Origin: Theocolax elegans
Taxonomy: Eukaryota; Arthropoda; Insecta; Hymenoptera; Cerocephalidae
Length of the DNA stretch: 64,000 nt
Assembly (NCBI GenBank): GCA_026168455.1
Contig: CM047431.1
Span: forward strand, 21,889,365 to 21,953,364
Direction of reading: 5' to 3'
Shown: in pieces, positions 1 through 10,620 of the stretch
How the letters are laid out: each line of letters begins with the position of its first letter
How positions within the stretch are numbered: position 1 is the first letter of the stretch
Notes under the pieces: model-generated
Told to the model about the DNA's origin: nothing
The model's database searches: none
What the model saw: the letters and a program-made list of their open reading frames with translations, nothing else
Translations under genes and position numbers: made by a program

Positions 1-215
1 AGTCCTATAAATTTGGTTTTTTATAAGGTCCTATAAGCTAGAAATGTAATAAAATTAATATCTCATATAGCCCCATAACCGATAAAAGTAATAAAATTGA
101 TTTTCCATGTGTCCTTATAAGATAGTAATGCCATAAAATTAATGTCTCATATTAGACCGCAAGCTAGATACGCAATAAAATTCGTGTCTTATATGACCCC
201 ATAATTATGTAACCC
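1..215. repeat. 42-bp degenerate tandem repeat
   Basis: The core AATAAAATT recurs near 48, 90, 132 and 174, a constant 42-bp spacing, followed each time by a TCTCATAT/CCCCATAA-like stretch. About five degenerate copies are visible and the array may continue to the left of the window. No coding frame. Confidence 0.6.
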
Positions 216-1326
216 TTTCGTAAATATAAGATTTTAGGCCATAAACTAGATAAACCTAATAGTCTTTCAGGAGTTTGAGGCATAGCTAATTTTAAATATA
301 CAATTAGTTTTCAGAATAAGTTTGTTTAATCAATTTGTTTAAATTAATTGTTGCAAAGTATATTTGATTTTACAAAATCAATTCTAAATTTTAATTCTAT
401 TCTAAATATGTCTAAAGCAGTGTAGAGTTTTAATTTATGGGTTTAGCGTTTATGGATTTACAAGTTTAGCGTTAGAGTATTATATTTTAAAAAATTTGAT
501 TTCGTGAGTCTCTTTCAAATTTATTTACTAAAATTTCGTTAGAAATTTTGTTTGTTTTAGTTAAGAGTGGCGACCGATAGTTAGTTTTGAACATTTCGTC
601 CCCATCGTGCCCCGTAAGCGAGAGGTGTAATAATATTATATTGCGTTATTTTTTCCTACAATATTATTCCTTACAAGTTGCGAAAAATTGGATATTATTC
701 AAGTAATAATTCAATTATTGTACTACCTAGAAACGCTCACTTCGTCCGCGATTTACGTATATTGATTGTGTGATGTAATGTTCATTATGATTTAATATTG
801 TATTTATATAAAAAGACTAAACTAACAAGGAGAGTCCACACCCTTTGAGAAACGGATCCTTACCAAACTCTAAGATATGATTTCTATTATTTTTTTTTAT
901 TTGAATGCTTTTGAAGGCTTCTATATAAGCCTTATATCAGCAATGATTTCTATTATAAAAATATGAAGAAAACCGAAGTTTTAGATTCCAATGCCTTTTT
1001 CATAATAGATGTAAGCAAATAACGAAAAATCTTGCTAAGAAAGCCATTGACTTTGATTACTTATAACTCGGAAACAAGTAAAGATATACATTCAAACCAA
1101 ATTTTAAAAGAAAACTGAGATTGACTAAAAAAAGAGAAGCTTATATCTTAATTTAGTCAAAAGTTATGAATAAAATAAAAGTTCAACAAAATTTTATCAA
1201 AAATTTAGCATTACAATTTGATGATATTTTTAGGCCGAAATTTCGTTTAATTTTTATTTCTTCCATAACTTTCGAACCAATTAAGATATAAGCTTTCTTA
1301 TATTAATGATAATAATATTTAATTTA
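216..1326. other. AT-rich sequence without recognisable gene
   Basis: No open frame of note and no recognisable protein motif on either strand. Frequent stops in all frames and homopolymer-rich sequence suggest old, decayed transposon or intergenic DNA. Confidence 0.5.
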
Positions 1327-1425
1327 AAATTCTATAATATGATAAAAAGGCAATTTCAAATAAAACTTAACTTTGCTATGATTATAAATAAAGCTCAAGG
1401 TCAATACTTTCATAAAATTGGTTAA
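1327..1425 (+). pseudogene. Helitron/PIF1-like helicase fragment (motif V region)
   Basis: The plus strand reads KFYNMIKRQFQIKLNFAMII and then NKAQGQYFHKIG before a stop. This matches, residue for residue in most positions, the minus-strand helicase at 47.4 kb ([12 protein letters not shown]...[17 protein letters not shown]). In PIF1-family helicases this stretch surrounds conserved motif V, which contributes to nucleotide hydrolysis and DNA contact. Only about 32 codons survive, with no start and no flanking motifs in frame, so it is a relic of a Helitron rolling-circle transposon. The identification rests on one short stretch, but the match to the second copy in the same window is strong. 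Confidence 0.7.
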
Positions 1426-2004
1426 TTTAAAAATAATTCTAAGTAATAAAATTATTATTAAAAGTAATATTATAATTAATAAAAACGAAAAAACAAATAC
1501 TTAGTGAAGACACAAACATTTACACAAAAAATATAGTTTATGCTGAAATATTGATTGTTGAAATTTTATCGATCTTCCCGTGTACAATGAGAAAAAGTAA
1601 GGTGAAAAAAGCTAACACATTCTTTCCTTTTTGTAGTGTTTCGGTGGTCAATGTCACCCTCTTCAGACTGTGTAAAAGATTTTATTTATAAACTAAATTG
1701 TACACTCGGATAAAAATTAAGAAAAAAAGAATATGAAAATTATAATATACCTTCTAAAATAAACATAGTAATTTGTATATGAAGATTTCGTCGCAAGTGG
1801 ATTTAAGTCGCCGCTTCTTTTTGAATTCACATTCAAATGGCACCTACTGATATAGTAATGACTTGAGAGCGAGTAATGTTTACATTTTTTGACTTGATGA
1901 CGCACAGGTTTTGATACAATATCATCAGCTGATTTAACGAGTTTTCATTTTAAACATACTATGTGAATACTCACTATTTAATTTAATTGAATCTTCTTGT
2001 TTGT
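1426..2004. other. AT-rich spacer, nothing recognised
   Basis: Lies between the Helitron relic and the Penelope-like relic. I see no protein homology, terminal repeat or RNA gene in it. Confidence 0.4.
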
Positions 2005-3715
2005 TTATGGAATTTTTTGTAAATTAATATCTAACACTTCTGATGCCAATCTTTTACCATAGTTCGCTTCTTTATCTAAAACTAAAATTCTGCCAATCAA
2101 ATTTATGATTATTACGCTGTATATGTTGAAAAACAACCAAATCTTTACTTTTTTATGTTCATTAACTCGTGTGATAATTTGTCTCTTGATTTGTCCAACA
2201 TAAGAAGCATTGCACTCAATACATTTTAATTTATATACAACATTATTTAGAGTGTTTCTATCTGTTTTGTCTTTACCTTTAATTATGATATTATTCAATT
2301 TATTTTCTACAGATGGGATAGTTTTCATTCCGTGCTGTTTTAAATTAATTGACATTTTCTCAGAAAGGTTGTTAGTATATGGTAAAGGGAGGACCTGTTT
2401 ATAATTATTATCTTCTTTTCTGTTTTGATTATTTTACTCGTTACTTAAGATTGCAAGACGTTTTTTAATGTATTTTTCAATAAAAAGTTCGGGATAGTTG
2501 TTTTTTTAGTAAGTATTCTTTTACTTTATTTATATTATTATGATGAAATTTTTTATTTGAAAGTTTTATTACTCTGTCAATTAAGTTGTAGACCATCGTA
2601 ATTTTTGTATTATAGGATGTTCTGCTTTAAAATTTAAAAACCGTGCAGAAAAAATAGGTTTTGTGTACCAATCAAATATAATTATGTTACCATTTTTAAT
2701 TAATAACGTATCGAGGAAACTTATTTTATTATTCTCTTATCTCTCGTAAGTTAATTTCAATTTTTGATCATAGGAATTAAATATTAATAGCATTTCATTA
2801 ATTTTATCGGTAGAAATACAGGTTATTACGTCCTCAATATATCTTTGATAAAAAATAGGTTTAAAATTAAATTTTTTTTTAACAGTCAGTCTCTAAATCT
2901 TTCATTACTATATTCGCAAATAATCCTGACGTTGCTGCATCCATCGGTAGGCCATAGGCCTGTTTTAAAAACTTATTGTTAACCGTTTGTTGCACATATT
3001 TTTCTATTCTTTCGTTTTACTTGAAAACTCTCACTCGGAGGTTTTCGGGGTCGCTGATCACAAATCTGAAGTTGGAATTTCGTAATTTTACCTTTTTCAG
3101 TTTAAAGGGTTAAACTGAAAATATGTGTTGTTAGATAAGAAAGTCGGAAGCATTAATTATTTCGTCAATTGGAATTTCGGATTTTGACGTAATTTGATTA
3201 TATCTTTTTTTCAATACTTTTTCTTACTAAAGAACTGCTTACATTTGTAAGCAAAGATTGAACGTCTAGACTAATAAGTAAAAAGCCTTTCGGTATATTT
3301 ACGTCTTTAATTTTTTGAATAAAGTCAGACTATTCTTTACATGGGATTGTGGTTTTTTTATACGATTTGAGAAGACCTTATATAATTGTTCAGATAAAAA
3401 TTCAGTTGGTGATCCAGCAGTAGATTCTATTTTCCTTAAAGGAATATTTTCTTCATGAATTTTTCGTAAACTATAACATTTGGCCAATGACGTATTAGTT
3501 TGAGTGAAACGCGAAATTTTCTGTCTAAAAACCTTTGTTATTACATTTTTAAAGGAATTTATATGTATAATTTGGTAAAGATATTAATGTATTTTTCTTG
3601 ATTAATCTATAAGAATTATTATCGGAAAATAGTAATTCCATTTTTTCATAATATTCCGATTTGTTTATAACAACCGTTGTACTCCCTTTATCAGCTGTGA
3701 CAATGTGCTTTGCAC
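2005..3715 (-). pseudogene. Penelope-like element: reverse transcriptase and GIY-YIG endonuclease, decayed
   Basis: Reading the minus strand from 3715 downwards, pieces of one Penelope-like (PLE) protein follow in order. First comes an N-terminal stretch with TADKGSTTVVINKSEYYEKM, then IHEENIPLRKIEST (RT finger/palm), then LLISLDVQSLLTNV. Near 2.85 kb is RYIEDVITCISTDKINEML, where the active site usually reads Y-V-D-D, followed by ISFLDTLLIKNG and WYTKPIFSARFLNF. The C-terminal module near 2.2 kb contains VYKLKCIECNASYVGQIKRQ followed by NEH, a GIY-YIG endonuclease with its CxxC knuckle. PLEs copy RNA into DNA at a nick made by this endonuclease. Several stops and frameshifts separate the pieces, so it is dead. 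The N-terminus ends near 3715. Confidence 0.88.
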
Positions 3716-5880
3716 ATGTCAAAAGCGAGCTATCGAACTCATAACGAACACCTACCTACCCATATATAATTCCCTACACCTACCTACCCGCACAGCAAAT
3801 AAGCCCTACCTACCCTCACAGACTAAAACCCCATCCCAAGCACGGCACACATAAAACACTTGGCCTTGACGTTGAAGGCCAGGGCGAGCTCAGAACCTCA
3901 GGTGGGCTCCTCCAAGTCTGACACTGCAAGCAGGATACTCAGAGGGAGGCGATCACCAGGAAGCCTCCAGGACTCTCCGAAGCCTCACAGTACAGCAGTC
4001 AAGGCGATGAGGTAGTATCCAGGCAGGAAGCAGGAGAACCTCCAACACCAACAAAATACAGCTGTAAAAGAGCCACGTAATCAATACAAGTACGCATTAA
4101 GAGGACGAGGAGTAAGGAAGAAGATATACAGCTGTATGTAAACACTACAGCTGTACAAGGAACAGTATAGAGCAGAATGAGGTTAGGTTGTCATACGTAA
4201 ACAACGATATATGTGACCTCTTTCACAATATATAAAATAAATACGCATACTTGCGTAATCCCCACGACAAAATATTTACCTGGAGCTGTAGACGGAGAGG
4301 CTATCGGTTACCGAGGTTGACGTCGTCGAGGAGAGGGGTGAATCGGCCCCGAGCAGCGATGCGGCGGCGGGTGAGTTCGTACCTGAAACTCACACCGTAC
4401 AACTTAGTGAATAACGCTGGAAGGAATGAGGTAATAATTACCTAGGAAGAAGTATACAGCAGCTCTGAGACGGAAGCAGCACCAGGTCATCATCACCATA
4501 CAGCCGATTTGTACCGATACAGCCTGAACACAGCGGCACTCGACCCGCTCGCGTGACGCGAGATCGAGGTACCGCGCACGAGTAAGTACTGCGCAGGCGC
4601 GCGGTACGAACACGGAGCTCTCGAGCACGCCGAGAAGAGAGCTCTACGGACGGTCGACTCGACTACACCGGACGAAAGATAGCGTGTGTGACTCTGTGTG
4701 TGAGAGAGAGCGAGAGAAATAAAGAGAGAGAGAGAGAGAGTAGCAGCAGTCACCCGACCAAGTGTCCCGGACTTATCAAAAAGGTTGGTGGTCATTACCT
4801 CTCTCTGCCGACGGTATCGCCGTGTACCCAAGGAAGTGCGTGCGAGCATCCCGTTCCTTCCCATCCTTCCCCTTTCTCTCCCCTACAGCGAACCGGGATA
4901 GCAACAGCGGAGTACAGCTCCAAGTAATCGGCGATAACCCGCGAGTTATCGGATTAGTTGTCGCGTAATAACGCGGCTGGCGCCCACCCTTAGTTATTAT
5001 ATGTTCTTCGTAATAAATATCTATTTTATTCATAAGTACTTGCTGACCCTCATTAACCTGCACCCTGATCCCCAGTGCAGCGTTACACAGCATATGTTAT
5101 AATGATATCTTTGTGTTTTAATGAATTCTTTAGTTTCTTTATTTTGGTCTCAGCGAAATTATATCGTTCACATTATTATGTATTTTTATATTTGTTAAAT
5201 TTTTTACGCAACTGTCAGTGTTTGTAAAATTTGTTGATTTATTTTGTGTAGAATTGTAAATTTTAATATTATGATTATTAGTAAGTCTGTCATGGTAACG
5301 TGTATTGTTATTTATCTGATTATCGTTGATTTTAATGAAAACGTCCTAAGGTAAAAGATGTTTAATAATTTAATGAGCGATTCTTTCCTTGCATGTAGCT
5401 GCTAATACTTATCTACAGCTTCATGCTTCCTTGTGTCCATCTAATTAAGGCACAGTCTAATTATTTATCATTTAATAGCTGCTAGAACTTCTATGCTATG
5501 GCTCGGTGCTGTCACGAGTTCCGTACTGCTATACAGTAGTACTGGGAGATTTGCTGCTTGGACGCTTTCTTGCTTCTTGGTACTATTTTTGAAGTATCGT
5601 GCACCAGAGAATCAACGATACTGCTCTTAGTGCGCTTAGTATAGTTTTAGGTCATGGGATGGCTCGGATACGCTTGGGTAGGTTTTAGTAGAAGAGAAAT
5701 ATGTGGATAGTATTGTGAAGGTAGGTAGATAGAATAGGTAAGAGCTTGCTCGCTTAATACATTGATAGGTACAAAGTCTAATCAAAATATAATAAAGTAA
5801 CTAATTAACTAATATTAAAAAAATTTTTTTCTATTATCGCTGCTAGTAATGATGGGGCGAGTATAGCTGTTTCTTAACCT
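3716..5880. other. Gene-free region with hairpins and GA microsatellite
   Basis: No protein recognised. It opens with a CCTACCTACCC-rich stretch (3750-3820), becomes GC-richer near 4250-4950, and has a GA-repeat at about 4700-4741. Two short hairpins lie at 4932-4951 (CGATAAC/GTTATCG) and 4962-4975 (CGCGT/ACGCG). Open frames in the GC-rich part overlap on both strands and lack any family signature, so I do not call them genes. The GC-rich block could be an unrecognised LTR or leader. Confidence 0.4.
5385..5535. repeat. About 150-bp dispersed repeat, copy 1
   Basis: Shares a run of similar words with 27645-27790, in the same order: TTTCCTTGCATGTAGCTG, then ATGCTTCCTTGTGTCC, TCTAATTAAG, TTCTATGCT and GCTCGGTGCT. 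The class of repeat is unknown. Confidence 0.6.
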
Positions 5881-6680
5881 TGCAACGACCATTAAATGCA
5901 CGCGCAGATAATAATATATTATTTAATATTAATTACTTATTAGTGATATTATTTCGTTAAGATATAAGTATCGTAGCATATAAGTTAGATTCGCGTTAAA
6001 CACGTGCCGCTAAAGGCGAGGTCAATAACCCGAGGATTATAAATAGAAGTCTATAAATAAACTCATATCCCCACTACTACCGTTTCTAAAAATAGACTCC
6101 CAACACCGGAGTTGGAGAATACCATTAAGCGCATGCGCGCGCTTGCAAACCGGGTATATAAGGAGCTACCGTGGATACGATCGTGAGCACACGTCCGTAT
6201 ACTCGGCCGACCATAACTGTTAAGCGTAATCCGACCGTTACCGTAACTACACCCTTACCGTATACTGTTCGTAAGCACATGATCGTATAATCCCTACCGT
6301 ACTGTTTCGTGAGTACACGTACAGTAACACCTACCTGACCGTATACGATTCGTGAGCACACGTTCGTATAATCTCTTAACCAAGGTCATACCAAAGCTTA
6401 TTACCGGTCTGCGTCAGTCGCGTCTATTAGGCCTCGTAGTTATAAGACATTAAAGATTGTAAAGCTCGTAGGTCGCGTAATAATTAAGGTTATTTGTTTG
6501 TTTGATTCCAGACTATCTGAACGAGAATTTTCAGATTAACTACTGTTGAGAAGTACTGTAGATTCTATTAATTTATTTTACTATAATAGTCTATAAATTT
6601 AAAGTTGTGTCATTAATTTAAAAATCCTTCCTAACTGAATTCCAGAATCTGAGCAATACCACGGCAAAGATTCACTCCGT
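5881..6680 (+). mobile_element. Ty3/gypsy-type LTR, diverged copy
   Basis: Begins TGCAACG and parallels the LTR at 24191-25014 over its whole length. Shared marks in order are CACGCGC near the start, a GCGCATGCGCGC box, a TATA box, several copies of CGTGAGCACACGT, a TTTGTTTG...CCAGACTA stretch, and the ending CTGAATTCC...GATTCACTCCGTT. No internal gag follows; a MITE-like element begins at once. It is a solo or truncated LTR, much diverged from the 24-kb copy. Confidence 0.7.
6155..6162 (+). promoter_or_regulatory. TATA box of the LTR at 5.9 kb
   Basis: TATATAAG lies about 20 bp after the conserved GCGCATGCGCGC box and just before the CGTGAGCACACGT repeats. The same order occurs at 24447, so this is the likely LTR promoter. 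Inferred from sequence only. Confidence 0.55.
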
Positions 6681-6689
6681 TTTAATCTA

Positions 6690-7840
6690 TATGAAAATAC
6701 ATAAAAATTAGTAATTGTATGAGATTTATGAGGCATAACTTTCACCAGCGGTCTTGGCCAATAATATAACCACCGCCATTCGAAAGCTCTTGAAAAATGT
6801 GAACTTTTGAACGGTGTTAGATCAAAATCAATCGTAGCGTGGTCACCGTTTTTTGTTAATCTTCGGGTGTCCTATCTCTTCGACATTTTAAAATTAAGAA
6901 GTGTAACCTGTGTAGATAAGTTCTAAAGATTATTTTAATAAAAGTTATATGTAACGTTTTTTCAAAAATGTCCAATAGATTTTGAGATAAATGGCTTTGA
7001 AAATAGCAATGTTTTTAAAAAATTGAAATATTTTCATTTTTTATGGTGAATTAATTCTTAGTCAAATTATTTTTAATACATAATAGTACATTGTGTACCA
7101 AGGGCGCAAAATTGGGGATTCTGGCCCGAGGGTGAGTTTTCACCCATTGCGCCCGTGGTGCACATACTATTTTCTGTCCGAAAGGGTGAAAAATGCTTTA
7201 AAAAGGGTTCCTGAAGAAGAAACGTACAAACATTGTATGAATTTAGAAAAAGGGCGAGGGGGCGCAGGCGGGGTCCAGGGGCGGAGCCCCGGTAGGGGTG
7301 CAGGTGGCGAAGCCCCCGCCGGGGGGGGGGGGGGGGGGTTGGGGGGGCGGAGCCCCTCCCCCCTAGAAAGAATAAAAATAAAATTATTATAATTATTAAA
7401 TTGTTAAATATTATTAAAATATCTAAATTAAATAAAATAAAAAAATAAAATTAAATAAAAATAAAATTATTATAATTATTAAATTGTTAAATATTATTAA
7501 AACGTTGAATTATTGAATATAAAAAAATGTTTTTTTTTATTATCCTTCACAATTTGTAAATAAATCATTAAAGAAAATAAATAATTTAAAATTAAATTTT
7601 CATTGTTCGTTTAATATTTTTATTATTTTTTCATGTATAAATGACCGGGCGAGAAAACTAATAAAAAAAGCAGGCGGGAATTGGCCATTTTGCGCCCGAA
7701 AAAGCGGGCGCAAAAACGCATTTTGCGCCCGCGCGGGCAGAAAAAAATTTTTCTATTTTTTGGAAGATATTTCCAGCCTGTTCTCAAAATTTGGTAGAAT
7801 TTAAAATTTTCATCATTCCACTTGACGTAATATAGCCCAT
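6690..7840. mobile_element. MITE-like element split by a GC-rich insert
   Basis: The parts 6690-7080 and 7745-7840 together match the uninterrupted element at 43064-43596 in order and orientation. Shared words include GAGGCATAACTTTCACCAGC (43-kb version CTTACAACAGC), GGTCTTGGCCAATAA and TTCCAGCCTGTTCTC, with CCACTTGACGT near the right end. About 655 bp that are absent from the 43-kb copy separate the two parts. No coding capacity; presumably a non-autonomous DNA element. The right-end motif resembles the tips of the 995-bp palindromes at 39.9 and 42.1 kb. Confidence 0.65.
7085..7740. mobile_element. GC-rich insert with GGGCGCAAAA end motifs
   Basis: This insert interrupts a MITE-like element. 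Its left end holds GGGCGCAAAAT and its right end ATTTTGCGCCC, twice, plus an internal GCGGGCGCAAAAA. These look like short terminal inverted repeats in several copies. The first 280 bp are very GC-rich with G-runs and GGCGGAGCCCC/GGCGAAGCCCC hairpin words ending CCCCCCTAG; the remainder is AT-rich. The 99-codon frame inside the GC-rich part is low complexity and not convincing. Also present in the duplicate at about 9870-10520. Confidence 0.55.
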
Positions 7841-7845
7841 GTACC

Positions 7846-8373
7846 TCGGAGAGGTTCTATTGCCTCGTTTGGAGCTTTCAGCTGCTCACCTGCTTACTCG
7901 ACTTGTAAAGTAAGTACAATCATTGTTAGAATTGGGTGAGTCTGCCTGTCACTTGTGGTCTGACTCAACGATCACTCTCTCTTGGATTCGAGGTTACCCT
8001 ATTCAATGGAAAACATACGTGTCAAACAGGGTATTAGAGATTCAGACGACCTTGCCTCAAGCATGCTGGCACCACGTTCCTAGTTAGGAGGATCCAGTTG
8101 ATTTGGCATCTCTAGGCACCGCAGCTCAATAATTAATCTCGTCTTCTTTATGGACAAATGGACCTGGCTATCTTACGTCATCTACATACTCCTGGTCTCA
8201 AAACTCAAACTTTTCGGTACGCACGGATTGCCCTGAAGTTTGATCTATAACAAGTCTCACATCAAACTTAACTCAACATCAGGAAAATGAATTACTCTTA
8301 AAATTCTCATCGTTAAATCATTTGTTATGTGTTACCGCAAGATGCCTAGAGTTTATACACAAAATCAATAGAC
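7846..8373 (+). pseudogene. Pao/BEL pol fragment: RNase H domain (unit 1)
   Basis: Plus-strand reading gives PRLELSAAHLLTRLVK, then HLWSDSTITLSWIRGYP, WKTYVSNRVLEIQTTLP, and DPVDLAS. This is the RNase H domain of a Pao/BEL retrotransposon polyprotein, which removes the RNA strand after reverse transcription. LKFSSLNHLLCVTARCLEFI near 8.3 kb is the linker toward integrase. The reverse transcriptase is missing on the left, where a MITE abuts. In-frame stops after LVK, after HHVPS and later show it is dead. It continues after the insertion at 8387-9246. Confidence 0.88.
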
Positions 8374-8386
8374 AAATTACACTAAA

Positions 8387-9246
8387 TTAAAAATATAATC
8401 TTTCTCGCCCAGGCAAAAGTTTTCAAATTAATATTGAATTTTGTCGGTCTTGCTGAGCTAACGTCTAACGACTCTAAGAACTCTAAGTTGCTCGCTCGAA
8501 AAGGCACGACAATTCGCCGCGTATCAATCCCGAGGACAACATTATGAAGGCCACAAGCTGCCAGACATAAACCAAAAGAAGAAGCAAATAAAATACTAAG
8601 TAATAAAATTGAAAATATTTTAATGAGAAAGAAAGAAATTTTAACTCTATGTGTTTCGTCTTGGGACCGTCTGCCAGAACTCATCAGTGGGGCGCAGACG
8701 GTCCCTGCCCCAGACACACAAGACAATATTATTGAATCAAAATAATGATAAACTTAAAAGTTTGGTATCGTAAGAACGAATGAACGGAGCCTATATAAGT
8801 ATACATAAGGTGGAAAATCTGATTGTGGATGGAAAAGTGCCCCCTAACATCAGAGTATGTACTATGGACATAATTTTAAACCAAAGTCCTGTTATTATTA
8901 AAAATATAATCTTTCTCGCCCAGGCAAAAGTTTTTAAATTAATATTGAATTTTGTCGGTCTTGCTGAGCTAACGTCTAACGACTCTAAGAACTCCAAGTT
9001 GCTCGCTCGAAAAGGCACGACAATTCGCCGCGTATCAATCCCGAGGACAACATTATGAAGGCCACAAGCCGCCAGACATAAACCAAAAGAAGAAGCAAAT
9101 AAAATACTAAGTAATAAAATTGAAAATGTTTTAATAAGAAAGAAAGAAATTTTAAGTCTATGTGTTTCGTCTTCGAGCAACTTGGAGTTCTTAGAGTCGT
9201 TAGACGTTAGCTCAGCAAGACCGACAAAATTCAATATTAATTTAAA
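8387..9246. mobile_element. 860-bp insertion in Pao pol with 13-bp target duplication
   Basis: Flanked by the direct repeat AAATTACACTAAA at 8374-8386 and 9247-9259, and removing it restores Pao pol continuity. Inside, about 280 bp (8387-8670) recurs as a direct repeat at 8900-9175, and a 70-bp piece recurs inverted at 9176-9245. Coding-like plus-strand text (SSWDRLPELISGAQTVPAP; NGAYISIHKVENLIVDGKVP) matches no family I can name. A 13-bp target duplication plus an inverted end suggests non-LTR (twin-primed) retrotransposition, but no poly-A tail is seen. The insertion is also present at 11160-12017 and 13722-14581. Confidence 0.55.
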
Positions 9247-9259
9247 AAATTACACTAAA

Positions 9260-9721
9260 GTTACTGCATATCGTGGCATCAAATCCACGCATCGTGGAAT
9301 TGACTTCGAGTATACTCCTCAATACGCTCAAACTTTGTATCAATCGAACTCGAGTTTTATTTTCAAGGAGAAATTACGCATGTTATCCCATGCATCATTA
9401 ATTCCAAACAAAAGTTCTATTAGTCGTTTATCACCATACCTCGATGATGACAGATTACTTTGAGTAGGTGGACGACTTCAACATTTTCTTTTACATTCTG
9501 ATGAGAAACACCCGATTATTCTGCCATCATCGTCACGTTTGTTACTTTTACTAGTACGAAACGTTTACGCCAAAACATTTCACGGAGGAACACAAACCAC
9601 ACTCAATTATATTAGGCAGAAATTTTGGATAACTCGTGGAAGACAACTATGGCAGATTTACCTAAATCACGAGTACAACCATCAAGACCGTTTCTGCTCA
9701 CAGGTGTAGATTACGCTGGAC
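9260..9721 (+). pseudogene. Pao/BEL integrase N-terminal region (unit 1)
   Basis: Encodes ISRLSPYLDDDRLL, then VGGRLQHFLLHSDEKHPIIL, FHGGTQTTLNYIRQKFWITR (the HHCC zinc-binding domain of Pao integrase) and, in a shifted frame, SRPFLLTGVDYAGP, which holds the first catalytic Asp of the DDE core. Integrase joins the element's cDNA to host DNA. The frame is cut at the Asp motif by a hAT-like MITE; the rest of integrase resumes at 17508. A stop follows DDRLL. Confidence 0.88.
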
Positions 9722-9773
9722 CAGGGTTGCAAAAATTGTAATTGCGAGAAAATTTAATTAGTAATTACTTTTT
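9722..9773. mobile_element. Truncated left tip of hAT-like MITE (unit 1)
   Basis: Starts CAGGGTTGCAAAAATTGTAA directly after the Pao integrase CGCTGGAC, exactly like the complete element at 15058. It stops after about 52 bp at GGCTT, where the tandem duplication joins the next unit. Confidence 0.75.
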
Positions 9774-10620
9774 GGCTTTGAAAATAGCAATGTTTTTAAA
9801 AAATTGAAAATATTTTCATTTTTTATGGTGAATTAATTCTTAGTCAAATTATTTTTAATACATAATAGTACATTGTGTACCAAGGGCGCAAAATTGGGGA
9901 TTCTGGCCCGAGGGTGAGTTTTCACCCATTGCGCCCGTGGTGCACATACTATTTTCTGTCCGAAAGGGTGAAAATGCTTTAAAAAGGGTTCCTGAAGAAG
10001 AAACGTACAAACATTGTATGAATTTAGAAAAAGGGCGAGGGGGCGCAGGCGGGGTCCAGGGGCGGAGCCCCGGTAGGGTGCAGGTGGCGAAGCCCCCGCC
10101 GGGGGGGGGGGGGGGGGGGTTGGGGGGGCGGAGCCCCTCCCCCCTAGAAAGAATAAAAATAAATTATTATAATTATTAAATTGTTAAATATTATTAAAAT
10201 ATCTAAATTAAATAAAATAAAAAATAAAATTAAATAAAATAAAATTATTATAATTATTAAATTGTTAAATATTATTAAAACGTTGAATTATTGAATATAA
10301 AAAAATGTTTTTTTTTATTATCCTTCACAATTTGTAAATAATCATTAAAGAAAATAAATAATTTAAAATTAAATTTTCATTGTTCGTTTAATATTTTTAT
10401 TATTTTTTCATGTATAAATGACCGGGCGAGAAAACTAATAAAAAAGCAGGCGGGAATTGGCCATTTTGCGCCCGAAAAAGCGGGCGCAAAAACGCATTTT
10501 GCGCCCGCGCGGGCAGAAAAAAATTTTTCTATTTTTTGGAAGATATTTCCAGCCTGTTCTCAAAATTTGTAGAATTTAAATTTTCATCATTCCACTTGAC
10601 GTAATATAGCCCATGTACCT

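Noticed and set aside
4493..4927. Overlapping 79- to 123-codon frames on both strands
   Set aside because: GC-rich block with GA repeat; no motif and mutually exclusive frames.
7093..7392. 99-codon Gly-rich frame
   Set aside because: Produced by G runs in the GC-rich insert; frame changes between the two duplicate copies.
8791..9234. 147-codon minus-strand frame, recurring at 11.5 and 14.1 kb
   Set aside because: It is part of the duplicated insertion, reads through an inverted repeat, and the recurrence only reflects segmental duplication. No known domain.
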